A DNA stretch of 64,000 nt from Glycomyces sp. YM15 (GTDB lineage Bacteria; Actinomycetota; Actinomycetes; Mycobacteriales; Micromonosporaceae), in NCBI RefSeq assembly GCF_016918015.1, contig NZ_JAERMK010000006.1, positions 34,785 through 98,784 of the forward strand, in the 5' to 3' direction. The notes below the pieces were generated by a model that was given only the letters and a program-made list of their open reading frames with translations, had not been told where the DNA came from and ran no database searches. The position numbers and the translations under genes are program-made. Positions 28,143 through 37,863 of this stretch are shown here, piece after piece (positions within the stretch are counted from its first letter, which is position 1; the number at the start of each line of letters is the position of its first letter).

Positions 28143-29045
28143 TCACTCGTTCGGGGAGGTCGCGACCTGGACGGCACCGTCGGCGACGTCCAAGCGCATG
28201 GCCTCGAACTCTGCGGGGACTTCGGGGACGCGCGCGTCGTCCACCGTCAGGGCGAGCACGGTCGGACCCGCACCGGAGATCGCGGCGGCGATTCCGGCGG
28301 AGCGCAATGCTCGCAACAAATGGGTGCTCTCCGGCATGCCCTTCGCCCGGTACGACTGGTGGAGCCGGTCGTCGGTGGCCTCGAAGAGGCGCGAGGGGTG
28401 GTGCGTGATCGCGGCGGTGAGCAGCGCGGACCGGGAGAGGTTGAACACCGCGTCGGCGTGCGGGACCTTCTCGGGCAGGGCCGCGCGGGCGACCGCGGTC
28501 AGACCCTTCGACTGCGGCACGAACACCCACGGGTGGACGCGCGGCGACGGGTCGAGGCTGATCGCCTTCGCACCGTCCTCAGTGGTGTAGGCGATGGTGA
28601 AGCCGCCGAGGAGGCACGGGGCCACATTGTCCGGGTGGCCCTCGATCGCACTGGCCAGCGCCAGTTTCTGCGAGCGGGTCATGCCGGCGCCGGCGAGCGC
28701 GTCGGCGAGCATGATGCCCGCGACGATCGCCGCCGACGAGGAGCCGAGCCCCCGCGCGTGCGGAATCCGATTGCGGCACTGGACCTTCATGCCCGGGGCC
28801 GCGAGGCCGAGGTGCTTGAAGGTGCGCAGCATCGTGGCGGCCACGAGGTGGCGCTCGTCGAGGGGCACGGTGCCCTCGCCTTCGCCCTGGACGGAGACTT
28901 GGACCGCCGTGCCGCTCGTGGCCTCGGCGGTGACCTCGTCGCAGAGGTCGAGGGCGAGGCCCAGCGAGTCGAAGCCGGGGCCGAGGTTGGCTGAGGTGGC
29001 CGGGACCCGCACGGTGGCGCGGGGGCCGGTCTGGAAGGCCTCCAA
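28143..29045 (-). CDS. thrB: Homoserine kinase
   Basis: A 300-residue GHMP-family kinase that phosphorylates homoserine for threonine synthesis. VPATSANLGPGFDSLGLAL is the N-terminal GHMP signature, and the ATP loop is IPHARGLGSSSAA. A TTG start at 29045 directly abuts the thrC stop and gives the standard N-terminus. Part of the hom-thrC-thrB operon. Confidence 0.96.
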   Translation of the reverse strand: MEAFQTGPRATVRVPATSANLGPGFDSLGLALDLCDEVTAEATSGTAVQVSVQGEGEGTVPLDERHLVAATMLRTFKHLGLAAPGMKVQCRNRIPHARGLGSSSAAIVAGIMLADALAGAGMTRSQKLALASAIEGHPDNVAPCLLGGFTIAYTTEDGAKAISLDPSPRVHPWVFVPQSKGLTAVARAALPEKVPHADAVFNLSRSALLTAAITHHPSRLFEATDDRLHQSYRAKGMPESTHLLRALRSAGIAAAISGAGPTVLALTVDDARVPEVPAEFEAMRLDVADGAVQVATSPNE

Positions 29046-30149
29046 CTACAGTCCCAGTGCGGTCGCGGTCTCGACCACGTCGACCGAAACGGTGTGCGGC
29101 TGCGGCGCGGTGGAGACGGCCCAGTCGGGGTCCTTGAGGCCGTTGCCCGTGACGGTGCAGACGATCGTCTGTCCCTTCTCGACCCATCCGGCCGCGGACT
29201 GCTTGAGGAGCCCGGCGACCGAGGCGGCCGAGGCGAGCTCGACGAAGACGCCTTCAGAGCGAGCCAGCAGCATATAGGCGGCATGGATCTCGCGGTCGGT
29301 GGCGGCGATGATGTCCCCGTTCGACTCCTTCTTGGCGTCGAGCGCCTTGGTCCAGGAGGCGGGGTTGCCGATGCGGATCGCCGTGGCGATGGTCTGCGGG
29401 TGATCCACGACATGGCCGTCGACGATCGGGGCCGAGCCGGCGGCCTGGACGCCGAGCATCCGGGGAAGCTTCGTCGAGTTGCCCGCGGCGTGGTCCTCGT
29501 TGTAGCCCAGCCAGTAGGCGGTGATGTTGCCCGCGTTGCCGACCGGGAGGCAGTGGATGTCCGGGGCGTTGCCGAGGACCTGCACGACCTCGTACGCGGC
29601 GGTCTTCTGCCCGAGGATGCGGTTGTAGTTCAAGTGGTTGACGAGCGTGACCGGGTAGTCCTGGGCGAGCTTGTCGGCGATCATGAGGCAGTCGTCGAAG
29701 TTGCCGTCGACCTGGAGGACCTTGGCACCGTGGACGAGGGCCTGGGCGAGCTTGCCGAGGGCGATCTTCCCGGCCGGGATGAGCACGGCGCAGGTGATCC
29801 CCGCGCGGGCGGCGTAGGCCGCGGCCGAAGCCGAGGTGTTGCCGGTGGAGGCGCAGATGACGGCCTTCGAGCCCGCTTCCACCGCCTTCGAGACCGCGAG
29901 CGTCATGCCGCGGTCCTTGAAGGAGCCGGTCGGGTTGAGGCCTTCGACCTTGAGGAAGACGTCGCAGCCGGTCTTCGCGGAGAGGACCGGGGCGGGCAGC
30001 AGCGGCGTGCCGCCCTCTTGCAGGGTGACGACGGGGGTGGCGTCCGAGACCGGGAGCCGGTCCCGGAACTCTTCGATAAGACCACGCCACCCCGGGCGCC
30101 CGCTTGGCGAAGCTTGCGAGCCATAACTTGGCACGGCACTTTCGGACAT
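29046..30149 (-). CDS. thrC: Threonine synthase
   Basis: A 367-residue PLP enzyme that converts O-phosphohomoserine to threonine. The PLP Lys is Lys78 in [11 protein letters not shown], and the phosphate-binding region [18 protein letters not shown] follows. It is the short type common in actinobacteria. Six bases separate it from hom upstream. Confidence 0.96.
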   Translation of the reverse strand: MSESAVPSYGSQASPSGRPGWRGLIEEFRDRLPVSDATPVVTLQEGGTPLLPAPVLSAKTGCDVFLKVEGLNPTGSFKDRGMTLAVSKAVEAGSKAVICASTGNTSASAAAYAARAGITCAVLIPAGKIALGKLAQALVHGAKVLQVDGNFDDCLMIADKLAQDYPVTLVNHLNYNRILGQKTAAYEVVQVLGNAPDIHCLPVGNAGNITAYWLGYNEDHAAGNSTKLPRMLGVQAAGSAPIVDGHVVDHPQTIATAIRIGNPASWTKALDAKKESNGDIIAATDREIHAAYMLLARSEGVFVELASAASVAGLLKQSAAGWVEKGQTIVCTVTGNGLKDPDWAVSTAPQPHTVSVDVVETATALGL

Positions 30150-30155
30150 GGCGTC

Positions 30156-31433
30156 CTATTCTCCTTCGACGCGCATGACCGAGGCGACTTGGTGCACCGA
30201 GGTCAGTTGCGACAGTTCCTCTACGGTGTCCGACAACTGCTTGTCGGCGGCCGTGTGGGTCACGACCACGAGCCGGGCCTCATCGCCCTGGCCGGATTGA
30301 TGGACGGTGGCGAGGCTGACGCCGTGGTGGGCGAAGGTGGCCGCCACGCGCGCGAGCACGCCGGGCTCGTCGACCACGTCGAGACTGACGTGGTACCTGG
30401 TGCGGGCCTCGCCGATGGGTTTCACCGGGAGGTCCTGGTAGGCGGCCTCGGGCGGGAAGGCGGTGATCCCGCCGCGCTTGTTGCGCGCCACGGCCACGAT
30501 ATCGCCGAGCACCGCCGAAGCGGTCTCGGTGCCGCCCGCTCCCGCTCCGTAGAACATGAGCCGGCCGGCGGACTCGGCTTCGACGAACACCGCGTTGTAG
30601 GCGCCGTTGACGTTCGCGAGCGGGTGGGTCGCCGGGATCATCGCCGGGTGGACGCGCACGGACACGCCGTCGGCCTCACGGGTGGCGATGCAGAGCGGCT
30701 TCACGACGCGGCCCTGGGCGGCGGCCGACGCGATGTCCGCGGCGGAGACGTCCCGGATGCCCTCGCGGTAGACCTCGCCCAGGTCGATGTGGGTGTGGAA
30801 CGCGAGTGAGGCGATGAGCGCGGCCTTCGCGGCGGCGTCGTAGTTGTCGACGTCGGCGGTCGGGTCCGCTTCCGCGTAGCCGAGTTCGGTGGCCTCGCTG
30901 AGGGCCTCCTCGAACGCGGCGCCCGTCTGCGACATCTGGCTGAGGATGTAGTTCGTGGTGCCGTTGACGATCCCGAGCACGCGGTTGATCGTGTCGCCGT
31001 GCAGCGACTCGCGCAGCGGGCGCATCAGCGGGATCGCGGCAGCGGCGGCGGCCTCGTAGTAGAGGTCCGCGCCGCCCGCCTTCGCGGCGGCCGACAGGGC
31101 CGGGCCGTCCTCGGCGAGCAGGGCCTTGTTCGCGGTCACGACCGACTTGCCCTCGGCCAGCGCGGTGGTGATCCAGGTGCGGGCGGGCTCGATGCCACCG
31201 GCGACCTCGACGACGATGTCCACGTCCGGTCGCTTGACGAGACCGAGGGCGTCGGTCGTGAAGAGTTCCTTCTCCACGGGCAGGTGCGAGCGGTCGCGGT
31301 CGAGGCGGCGCACCGCGATCCCGACGATCTCGACCGGCTCCCCGACCCGGGACGCCAGCTCCTCCCCGCGCGTTCGCATGAGGCGCACGACTTCACTGCC
31401 GACGTTGCCGCATCCGAGTAGCGCGAGTTTCAT
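30156..31433 (-). CDS. hom: Homoserine dehydrogenase with ACT domain
   Basis: A 425-residue enzyme reducing aspartate semialdehyde to homoserine. The NAD(P) motif is LALLGCGNVGSEVV at the N-terminus. GIVNGTTNYIL and AEADPTADVDNYDAAAK are the catalytic-domain signatures. The C-terminal ACT domain (YHVSLDVVDEPGVLARVA) suggests threonine feedback inhibition. The ATG at 31433 begins with MKLALLGCG; upstream frame is ignored. Confidence 0.97.
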   Translation of the reverse strand: MKLALLGCGNVGSEVVRLMRTRGEELASRVGEPVEIVGIAVRRLDRDRSHLPVEKELFTTDALGLVKRPDVDIVVEVAGGIEPARTWITTALAEGKSVVTANKALLAEDGPALSAAAKAGGADLYYEAAAAAAIPLMRPLRESLHGDTINRVLGIVNGTTNYILSQMSQTGAAFEEALSEATELGYAEADPTADVDNYDAAAKAALIASLAFHTHIDLGEVYREGIRDVSAADIASAAAQGRVVKPLCIATREADGVSVRVHPAMIPATHPLANVNGAYNAVFVEAESAGRLMFYGAGAGGTETASAVLGDIVAVARNKRGGITAFPPEAAYQDLPVKPIGEARTRYHVSLDVVDEPGVLARVAATFAHHGVSLATVHQSGQGDEARLVVVTHTAADKQLSDTVEELSQLTSVHQVASVMRVEGE

Positions 31434-31470
31434 CGCTGGTGTTCCTCTTCCTTGTGGTTTGGAGCCGTGT

Positions 31471-32874
31471 CTAGCCGACGTCGAGCCGGAGCAGGTCGTC
31501 GACGGTCTCACGCGCCAGGATCACACGGGCCTCGCCGTTCCGGACGGCGACGACCGGCGGGCGGGGCACGTGGTTGTAGTTCGAGCCCATGGAGCGGCAG
31601 TAGGCGCCGGTTCCAGGGACCGCGATCAGGTCGCCCGGCACGACGTCGGCCGGGAGGAACTCATCTTTAACAACAATGTCGCCCGCTTCGCAATGCTTTC
31701 CCACTACTCGGGCCAGCGCGGGCGTGGCGCTGGACGAACGTGAGGCGAGCGTCGCCGAGTAGGTGGCGTCGTAGAGCGCGGTGCGGATGTTGTCGCTGAT
31801 GCCGCCGTCGACCGAGACGTACAGTCGCGCGGCGTCCCCGGCGAGGGTGACGGGCTTGACGGTGCCGACCTCGTAGAGGGTGAACATCGCGGGCCCGATG
31901 AGGCTGCGCCCGGGTTCGATGGAGAGGCGCGGGACGTCGATGCCGGCGGCGGCGCACTCCTCGTCGACGATCTTGCGCAGGGACGCGGCGATGTCGGCGG
32001 GCGGCTGCGGGTCGTCCTGGCTGGTGTAGGCCATGCCGAAGCCGCCGCCGAGGTCCATCTCCGGGATCTGGACGCCGAAGTCGGTCTGGAGCTTCGCGTG
32101 GAGGCGGGCGACGCGGGCGGCGGAGATCTCGAACGCGGCGGTGTCGAAGATCTGGGAGCCGATGTGCGAGTGGAGGCCGAGGAGTTCGAGGTGCTCGGCG
32201 GCGATGACGCGGCGGGCGGCTTCGAAGGCGGCGCCTCCGGCGAGGGAGAAGCCGAACTTCTGGTCCTCGTGGGCGGTCGCGATGAACTCGTGCGTGTGGG
32301 CTTCGACGCCGACGTTGACGCGGATCATCACGTTCGGGCGCTTGCCGAGTTCGGCGGCGATGGCCTCGAGGCGTTCGATCTCGGTGAAGGAGTCGGCGAC
32401 GATGCGGCCGACGCCGATCTCGACGGCCTGGCGCAGTTCGGCGAGCGACTTGTTGTTCCCATGGAGGCCCAGGCGAGCGGGCGCGAGCCCGGCGGCCAGC
32501 GCGATGGCGAGTTCGCCGGCGGTGCAGACGTCGACGAAGAGGCCTTCTTCGGAGGCGGCGCGGAGCACGGCTTTGGAGCAGAAGGCCTTGGAGGCGTAGA
32601 AGACGTCGGCGCCTTCGAAGGCCTCGGTCCAGGCGCGGCAGCGGGCGCGGAAGTCGTCCTCGTCGAAGACGTACGCGGGCGTGCCGAACTCGGCGGCGAG
32701 CTCCGCTACGGAGATCCCGCCGATGTGGAGGACGCCGTCGTCGGCGCGTTCCACGTTCGAGGACCACAGCTGCGGGAGGAGCGTGTTGACGTCCCCCGGC
32801 ACGCCGAGCCAGCCCGGGCGCAGCGCGGAGTAGTCGAAGTCGCCGTGCAGTGCGCCGGCTTCGTGGGTCCGCAT
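31471..32874 (-). CDS. lysA: Diaminopimelate decarboxylase
   Basis: A 467-residue PLP enzyme for the last step of lysine synthesis. The PLP Lys is in VFYASKAFCSKAVLR, the Gly-rich phosphate site is MDLGGGFGMAYT, SIEPGRSLIG binds the substrate, and the C-terminal GAYCRSMGSNYNHVPRP is diagnostic. The ATG at 32874 overlaps the argS stop by one base (TAATG). Located between argS and hom, as in many actinobacteria. Confidence 0.97.
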   Translation of the reverse strand: MRTHEAGALHGDFDYSALRPGWLGVPGDVNTLLPQLWSSNVERADDGVLHIGGISVAELAAEFGTPAYVFDEDDFRARCRAWTEAFEGADVFYASKAFCSKAVLRAASEEGLFVDVCTAGELAIALAAGLAPARLGLHGNNKSLAELRQAVEIGVGRIVADSFTEIERLEAIAAELGKRPNVMIRVNVGVEAHTHEFIATAHEDQKFGFSLAGGAAFEAARRVIAAEHLELLGLHSHIGSQIFDTAAFEISAARVARLHAKLQTDFGVQIPEMDLGGGFGMAYTSQDDPQPPADIAASLRKIVDEECAAAGIDVPRLSIEPGRSLIGPAMFTLYEVGTVKPVTLAGDAARLYVSVDGGISDNIRTALYDATYSATLASRSSSATPALARVVGKHCEAGDIVVKDEFLPADVVPGDLIAVPGTGAYCRSMGSNYNHVPRPPVVAVRNGEARVILARETVDDLLRLDVG

Positions 32875-34523
32875 TACATCCGCTCCGGGGCCGAGACGCC
32901 GAGCAGGCCGAGCGCGTTGGCGAGGACGACGCGGGTGGCGTCGACGGCCCAGAGGCGGGCCTGGTTGACCGGGGTGGTCTCCTCGTCGGGGAAGGGCAGG
33001 ACGCGGCAGTCGTGCTGGAAGCGGTGGTAGGCGGCGGCGAGCTCTTCGGCGTACCGGGCGACCCGGTGGGGTTCGCGCAGCTCGGCGGCGGTGGCGACCA
33101 CGGCCGGGAACTCGGCGAGGGCCTTGAGCAGGTCGGATTCGCGCGGGTGGGTCAGGAGCGAGGCGTCGTAGGACTCGCCCTTCTCGACGCCGCGCTCGGC
33201 GGCGTTGCGCAGCACGCCGGAGGTCCGGGCGTGCGCGTACTGCACGTAGTAGACCGGGTTCTCGTTGCCGTGCTTGGTCCACAGGTCGATGTCGAGGTCG
33301 ATCGTCGAGTCGGCCGAGTACCGGGTGAGCGCGTACCGGGCCGCGTCGACCCCGACGGCCTCGACCACGTCGTTCAGCGTGATCATGTTCCCGGCCCGCT
33401 TCGAGAGCCGGATCGGCTCCCCGTTCTTGAGCAGGTTCACGAACTGGCCGATCAGGATCTCGAGGGTGCCCGGCTCGTCGCCGAACGCCTGGCTGATCGC
33501 CTGCATGCGGCCGACGTATCCGTGGTGGTCGGCGCCGAGCATGAGCACGAGCTTCTCGAAACCGCGCTCGCGCTTGTCGAGGTAGTAGGCGCAGTCGGAG
33601 GCGAAATAGGTCCAGCCGCCCTTGGAGTTCTTGAGGACCCGGTCCTTGTCGTCGCCGAACTCGGTGGTGCGCAGCCAGAGCGCGCCGTCGGCTTCGAAGA
33701 CGTGGCCGAGCTCGGTCAACCGTTCGACGGCCGTGTCGAGCTCCCCGCGCTCGTGCAGGCCCTTCTCGCTGAAGAAGACGTCGAAGTGGGTGCCGAAGTC
33801 GGCCAGGGTGCCCTTGATCTCCTCGAGCATCAGTTCGAGGCCGACGGTCCGGAACACGTCGAGGGGGTTCTCGGCGTCGAGCGCGTCGGGGCGCCGCTTC
33901 AGTACGTCGGCCGCGATGTCGTCGATGTACGCGCCGACATAGCCGTTCTCCGGGGTCGGCTCGCCCTTGGCGCGGGCCAGCAGCGAACCGGCGAAGTGCT
34001 CGATCTGGGCACCGGCGTCGTTGACGTAGTACTCGGCGGTGAGCTTCGCGCCGGACGCGCGCATGACCCGCGCGAGCGAGTCGCCCATGGCGGCCCAGCG
34101 GGTGCCGCCCGCGTGGATCGGGCCGGTCGGATTCGCGGACACGAACTCGAGGTTGGCGTAGACGCCTTCCATGGAGTTGTTGGTGCCGTATGCAGGTCCG
34201 GCGGCGACGATCTTCCCGGCGATCTCTCCCGCGGCGGCCGCGTCCAGGGTGATGTTGAGGAATCCGGGTCCGGCGATGTCGACCTTGGCGACGCCGTCGA
34301 TGGAGGCGAGGTGCTCGGCGATCTTCTCGGCGAGCGCGCGCGGGTTCGTGCCGGCCTTCTTGGCGGTCTGCAGCGCGATGTTGGAGGCGTAGTCGCCGTG
34401 CTTGGGGTCCCTGGGTCGCTCTACCGCCGTCTGGGTGGGCAGTACGGCGTCGTCGAGGGCCAAGGCCTCGAACGCGGCGCGCGTAGCGGACAGCACTTTC
34501 TCTGCGAGCGTCTCAGGAGTCAC
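32874..34523 (-). CDS. argS: Arginyl-tRNA synthetase
   Basis: A 549-residue class I synthetase. The HIGH motif appears as GPIHAGGTR and the KMSKS-type motif as IRLSKRAGN. EFVSANPTGP and the C-terminal DALB anticodon-binding domain (VQYAHARTSGVLRNA onward) are clear. The GTG at 34523 starts VTPETLAEKVL, the expected N-terminus, although the ribosome site is weak. It heads the argS-lysA-hom-thrC-thrB operon. Confidence 0.97.
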   Translation of the reverse strand: MTPETLAEKVLSATRAAFEALALDDAVLPTQTAVERPRDPKHGDYASNIALQTAKKAGTNPRALAEKIAEHLASIDGVAKVDIAGPGFLNITLDAAAAGEIAGKIVAAGPAYGTNNSMEGVYANLEFVSANPTGPIHAGGTRWAAMGDSLARVMRASGAKLTAEYYVNDAGAQIEHFAGSLLARAKGEPTPENGYVGAYIDDIAADVLKRRPDALDAENPLDVFRTVGLELMLEEIKGTLADFGTHFDVFFSEKGLHERGELDTAVERLTELGHVFEADGALWLRTTEFGDDKDRVLKNSKGGWTYFASDCAYYLDKRERGFEKLVLMLGADHHGYVGRMQAISQAFGDEPGTLEILIGQFVNLLKNGEPIRLSKRAGNMITLNDVVEAVGVDAARYALTRYSADSTIDLDIDLWTKHGNENPVYYVQYAHARTSGVLRNAAERGVEKGESYDASLLTHPRESDLLKALAEFPAVVATAAELREPHRVARYAEELAAAYHRFQHDCRVLPFPDEETTPVNQARLWAVDATRVVLANALGLLGVSAPERM

Positions 34524-34660
34524 CCGGTAATCGTAGACGCCGCTCTCGGACGCCCGCGAGTGATAAACGCCCTTGTGGCGCCCACGGCGTCGCGTGCGAG
34601 CCGGAAATGCGCGCCGCCCGGTAGGTTGCTTCTGTGCAACCACGACGGAAGGCCTCGAAC

Positions 34661-35356
34661 ATGCGCCCGCTTCGCAACCGCTGGACCGCCCTCGCCGCCG
34701 CTCTCGCGCTCACCGCGCTGGCCGGATGCACCGCTGAGGGGGGCGGGAGTGCCGGGGACGGCGACTCAGCGGCAGATCCGAACAGCGCCGCCGCGCAGCG
34801 GTCGATGGAAGGGGTGGAGAGCTTCTACGGCGAGTACGGCGACTACGTCGCGGTGACGACGGCGATCCAGGACGGGAAGGTCACGGCCGAGGAGCTCGAT
34901 CACCCGTTCGTGGCGCAGCAGGAGCACCTGGACGCGCTGAACAGCTGGGACGGCCAGAACCCTGTGTACGAACTGCGGCCGCCCGCGGGCGGGAACCACC
35001 TGTCGGCCTGGCAGACGTGCACCGGCTCGGTGTACGAGGGGCCGATCGTGGACGGGAACGCGGTGCACTCGATGGAGCACGGCGCGGTGTGGCTGACGTA
35101 CGACCCGGCGCTGGTCGAGCAGGCCGACATCGACGCGCTGGCGCTGCTGATCGGCGCCCGCGACTACAGCCTGATGAGCCCCTACCCCGGCCAGGGGGTC
35201 GCGGTCTCGCTCCAGTCGTGGGGGAACCGGTACCAGACCGAGGACCCGTCCGATCCGAAGATCGGCGAGTACCTGGACACGTACGTCCTGAACGAGCGCT
35301 TCAACCCGGAGCCGAACGCGATCTGCGCGGGCGGTGTGACGACGACCGCGTCATAG
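34661..35356 (+). CDS. DUF3105 lipoprotein
   Basis: A 231-residue lipoprotein. The lipobox is LAGC with the lipidated Cys at residue 23. The DUF3105 core is clear: PAGGNHLSAWQTCTGSVYEGPI, then NAVHSMEHGAVWLTYDPALV, then DYSLMSPYPGQGVAVSLQSWG. The conserved His, Cys and Glu residues suggest metal or copper handling, but this is unproven. The ATG at 34661 has GGAAGG 8 bases upstream; the GTG at 34634 is less likely. A closely related second copy follows, in the same direction. Confidence 0.87.
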   Translation: MRPLRNRWTALAAALALTALAGCTAEGGGSAGDGDSAADPNSAAAQRSMEGVESFYGEYGDYVAVTTAIQDGKVTAEELDHPFVAQQEHLDALNSWDGQNPVYELRPPAGGNHLSAWQTCTGSVYEGPIVDGNAVHSMEHGAVWLTYDPALVEQADIDALALLIGARDYSLMSPYPGQGVAVSLQSWGNRYQTEDPSDPKIGEYLDTYVLNERFNPEPNAICAGGVTTTAS

Positions 35357-35508
35357 GCGGGTCGCCTTATGTCGGTTCGGGGCGCGCTCTAAAGGAGTGT
35401 CCGGGACCGACCAGGTAAGGTGGCGTACGCGAGTGGATTTCACACCGGGCGCTCCCCGGCTCCGCTCCGGCTCATCCCGACCTCGACGAATAAGGCTCTC
35501 CCCGAGAT

Positions 35509-36357
35509 ATGGCATCGAAGAAGCAGACCGCCAGCAAGGGCTCCGGCAAGAGCACCGGCAAAGGCGCAGTCGTTGAAAAAGGCCCGGCCGGCAGGAAAGA
35601 CGCAGGCACGGGCGACAGCAAGGGCGGCCTGAGCAAGTCCTCGGCGCCCGCCGCCTCCCGCAAGGGCCGCGCCGTCCAGGTCAAGCAGCCGAAGCCGTGG
35701 GGCCTCATCCTGACCTTCACGGGCGTCGGCGTCGTCGCGCTCGGCCTGATCGGGGCCGCCGTGTTCGTCGTCTGGGACCGGAGCCAGCCGCCGCAGGGCA
35801 TCACCGACTTCTACGGCGAGTACGCGAACTACTCCGAGGTCTCCAGAGCCCTCCAGGACGGCGACGTCACCGAGGACGAGCTCGAGAACCCGTGGGTCGT
35901 CCAGCAGACCCACATCGACGGCGAGGACCCGGCCGCGGTCCCCGAGTACGAGATCACCCCGCCCGCGGGCGGGAACCACCTCTCCCAGTGGCAGAACTGC
36001 ACCGGTTCGGTCTACGACGCGCCGATCATGGACGGCAACGCCGTCCACTCCCTCGAGCACGGCGCGGTCTGGCTGACCTACGACCCGGCGCTGGTCGACG
36101 GCGACGGCATCAAGGCACTCGCCTCCAAGGTCGAGGGCCGCGACTACTCGCTGATGAGCCCGTACCCCGAGTTGGGCGTCGCGGTCTCGGTCCAGGCCTG
36201 GGGCGTGCAGTACCAGACCGACGACATCGACGACCCGAAGATCGACGAGTTCATGGACTTCTACATCCAGAACGCCGACAACACCGCCGAGGCGATGGCG
36301 ACGTGCTCCAACGGTCTGACCACGACCACCGCCGACCAGCAGATGCCCACCGGCTGA
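35509..36357 (+). CDS. DUF3105 membrane protein, paralog of the preceding gene
   Basis: A 282-residue protein. The N-terminal 62 residues are cytoplasmic and very rich in Lys, Ser, Gly and Ala; one membrane helix follows (about 66-90), then an extracytoplasmic DUF3105 domain almost colinear with the preceding lipoprotein (FYGEYANYSEV, PAGGNHLSQWQNCTGSVYD, NAVHSLEHGAVWLTYDPALV, DYSLMSPYPELGVAVSVQ). The two differ mainly in membrane attachment, so they arose by tandem duplication. Function unknown. Confidence 0.85.
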   Translation: MASKKQTASKGSGKSTGKGAVVEKGPAGRKDAGTGDSKGGLSKSSAPAASRKGRAVQVKQPKPWGLILTFTGVGVVALGLIGAAVFVVWDRSQPPQGITDFYGEYANYSEVSRALQDGDVTEDELENPWVVQQTHIDGEDPAAVPEYEITPPAGGNHLSQWQNCTGSVYDAPIMDGNAVHSLEHGAVWLTYDPALVDGDGIKALASKVEGRDYSLMSPYPELGVAVSVQAWGVQYQTDDIDDPKIDEFMDFYIQNADNTAEAMATCSNGLTTTTADQQMPTG

Positions 36358-36401
36358 TCTACGCGAACCTTTCGGGACGACGCTCGTTAGGCAAGTAGGA
36401 C

Positions 36402-36425
36402 GCGGGCGCTCCGCGGAGCGCCCGC
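36402..36425. terminator. Perfect palindrome before the DUF305 gene
   Basis: A 24-bp perfect palindrome made of GCGGGCGCTCCG and CGGAGCGCCCGC, between the DUF3105 gene and the ribosome site of the DUF305 gene. Likely a terminator or attenuator with no loop T-run. Confidence 0.6.
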
Positions 36426-36441
36426 ACGGAGAGGACGACGA

Positions 36442-37062
36442 ATGAGCCGCTTGTGGCGACGGCCCGCACTGCTGATCGCGATCACCGCCGTGCTCATGCT
36501 CGGCGCGGGCATCGGGGTCGGCTGGGTCGCGGGCACTTCCGCTCCCGGCAACGACTCCGTCGAAGCCGGGTTCGCGCGCGACATGCAGACGCACCACCAG
36601 CAGGCCGTCGAGATGGCCATGTACGAATGGCAGCACGGCTCGGACCCGGCGATGACGGCGATCGCGTACGACATCGCCACGTCGCAGAGCGCCGAGATCG
36701 GCATGTACCGCACGTGGCTGCGGGACTGGGGCGTCCAGCTCTCCTCCGGCGAGCCGATGGCGTGGGCGGGCGACGAGCACGAGCACGACAGCCAGGAGAC
36801 GGGCGGGCTCATGCCCGGTATGGCCACCGACGAGCAGATGGCCGAGTTCAGGTCCCTCACCGGCAGCGAAGCGGACGTCATGTTCGCCGACCTGATGATC
36901 GCCCACCACATCGGCGGCGTCGACATGGCCAAGATCGTCATCGACCTCAGCGACGACCCGCTGGTGCTCGACGCGGCCCGGCGCACGATCACCGTGCAGC
37001 AGGCCGACATCGAGAACCTCCAGAACCACCGCGACAACATCCTGAACGCCGTCGAAGAGTAG
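36442..37062 (+). CDS. DUF305 (ferritin-like fold) membrane-anchored protein
   Basis: A 206-residue protein with an N-terminal membrane anchor (9-30) and two DUF305 repeats, each with the FxxDMxxHHxxAxxMA pattern: FARDMQTHHQQAVEMAM near 44-60 and FADLMIAHHIGGVDMAK near 149-165. The fold is a four-helix bundle; some relatives bind copper. A GGAGAGG ribosome site precedes the ATG. It follows two DUF3105 genes, an arrangement that suggests a joint extracytoplasmic role. Confidence 0.88.
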   Translation: MSRLWRRPALLIAITAVLMLGAGIGVGWVAGTSAPGNDSVEAGFARDMQTHHQQAVEMAMYEWQHGSDPAMTAIAYDIATSQSAEIGMYRTWLRDWGVQLSSGEPMAWAGDEHEHDSQETGGLMPGMATDEQMAEFRSLTGSEADVMFADLMIAHHIGGVDMAKIVIDLSDDPLVLDAARRTITVQQADIENLQNHRDNILNAVEE

Positions 37063-37072
37063 GGATACCGCT

Positions 37073-37807
37073 GTGACCCAGGACCAGTGGGGACCTCGAT
37101 ACGGCGACCCGGCGCATCCGACCACAGGAGAACTCCCCCGGGTGGGCGACGGTCGCACGGACGAGCAGCGCACCATCCAGGTCGACACCGTCGCCGAAGC
37201 GCCGCCCCGCGGTGAGTCGCGCTCGCGGTACCGCTACAGCTGGGAGACCTCCGCGCCGCGTGAGAACGAGAAACCCGGCGGGTTCTCCGAACCCCGCTAC
37301 ACCGCTTCGGAACCGCAGGACTTCTCGCAGCCGCGAGGCGAAGGCTCGGCCCCCTCCGGAACCGACTTCACGAACTGGTCGGTCCCCCGCGTCGGCCGCG
37401 AAAGCCCGGCCTCCGGCCTCACCGGCGAACACTCCCGGCCCAGCCTCAGCGGCTACCGCCCCGGCGACACCGCCCAGTTCGCCCGCGTCGGCGACGGCCT
37501 GCGCGGGTCGGTCGGCCCCGTGACCGTCCAGGTCGATCACGTCCGCATCGACAACGGCGTCAACGGCGACACGCAGCTCCTCGACATCGCGAACTTCAAG
37601 CGCCCGCAACCGGCCGACCTCCCGCCCGCAGAGCAAGCGCCGCAACCGGAACCGGGCACCGGCTCCATGCCCGCCATGCGCCACCAGATCGGCCCCGACT
37701 GGACCCAGACCCCGCTGCGCCTCCTCGCCGCGGCCGTCGTCGCCACCGCCGTCCTCGGCGCCTCCGCGGCCAGCCTCATCACGATCGGCAACTGGATCAA
37801 CCCCTGA
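37073..37807 (+). CDS. Unknown C-terminally membrane-anchored protein
   Basis: A 244-residue protein that I do not recognise. The first ~200 residues are hydrophilic, rich in Pro, Arg, Ser and Glu and probably disordered, with one ordered-looking stretch (VTVQVDHVRIDNGVNGD). A single hydrophobic helix (about 215-237) lies at the very C-terminus, so it is tail-anchored with the bulk in the cytoplasm. The GTG at 37073 begins 10 bases after the DUF305 stop, suggesting co-transcription. Confidence 0.7.
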   Translation: MTQDQWGPRYGDPAHPTTGELPRVGDGRTDEQRTIQVDTVAEAPPRGESRSRYRYSWETSAPRENEKPGGFSEPRYTASEPQDFSQPRGEGSAPSGTDFTNWSVPRVGRESPASGLTGEHSRPSLSGYRPGDTAQFARVGDGLRGSVGPVTVQVDHVRIDNGVNGDTQLLDIANFKRPQPADLPPAEQAPQPEPGTGSMPAMRHQIGPDWTQTPLRLLAAAVVATAVLGASAASLITIGNWINP

Positions 37808-37863
37808 GATTCGCCCCGATGTCGCACCCGTGCGGGACAATCGGGACGACGAAAGGGGCCGAC

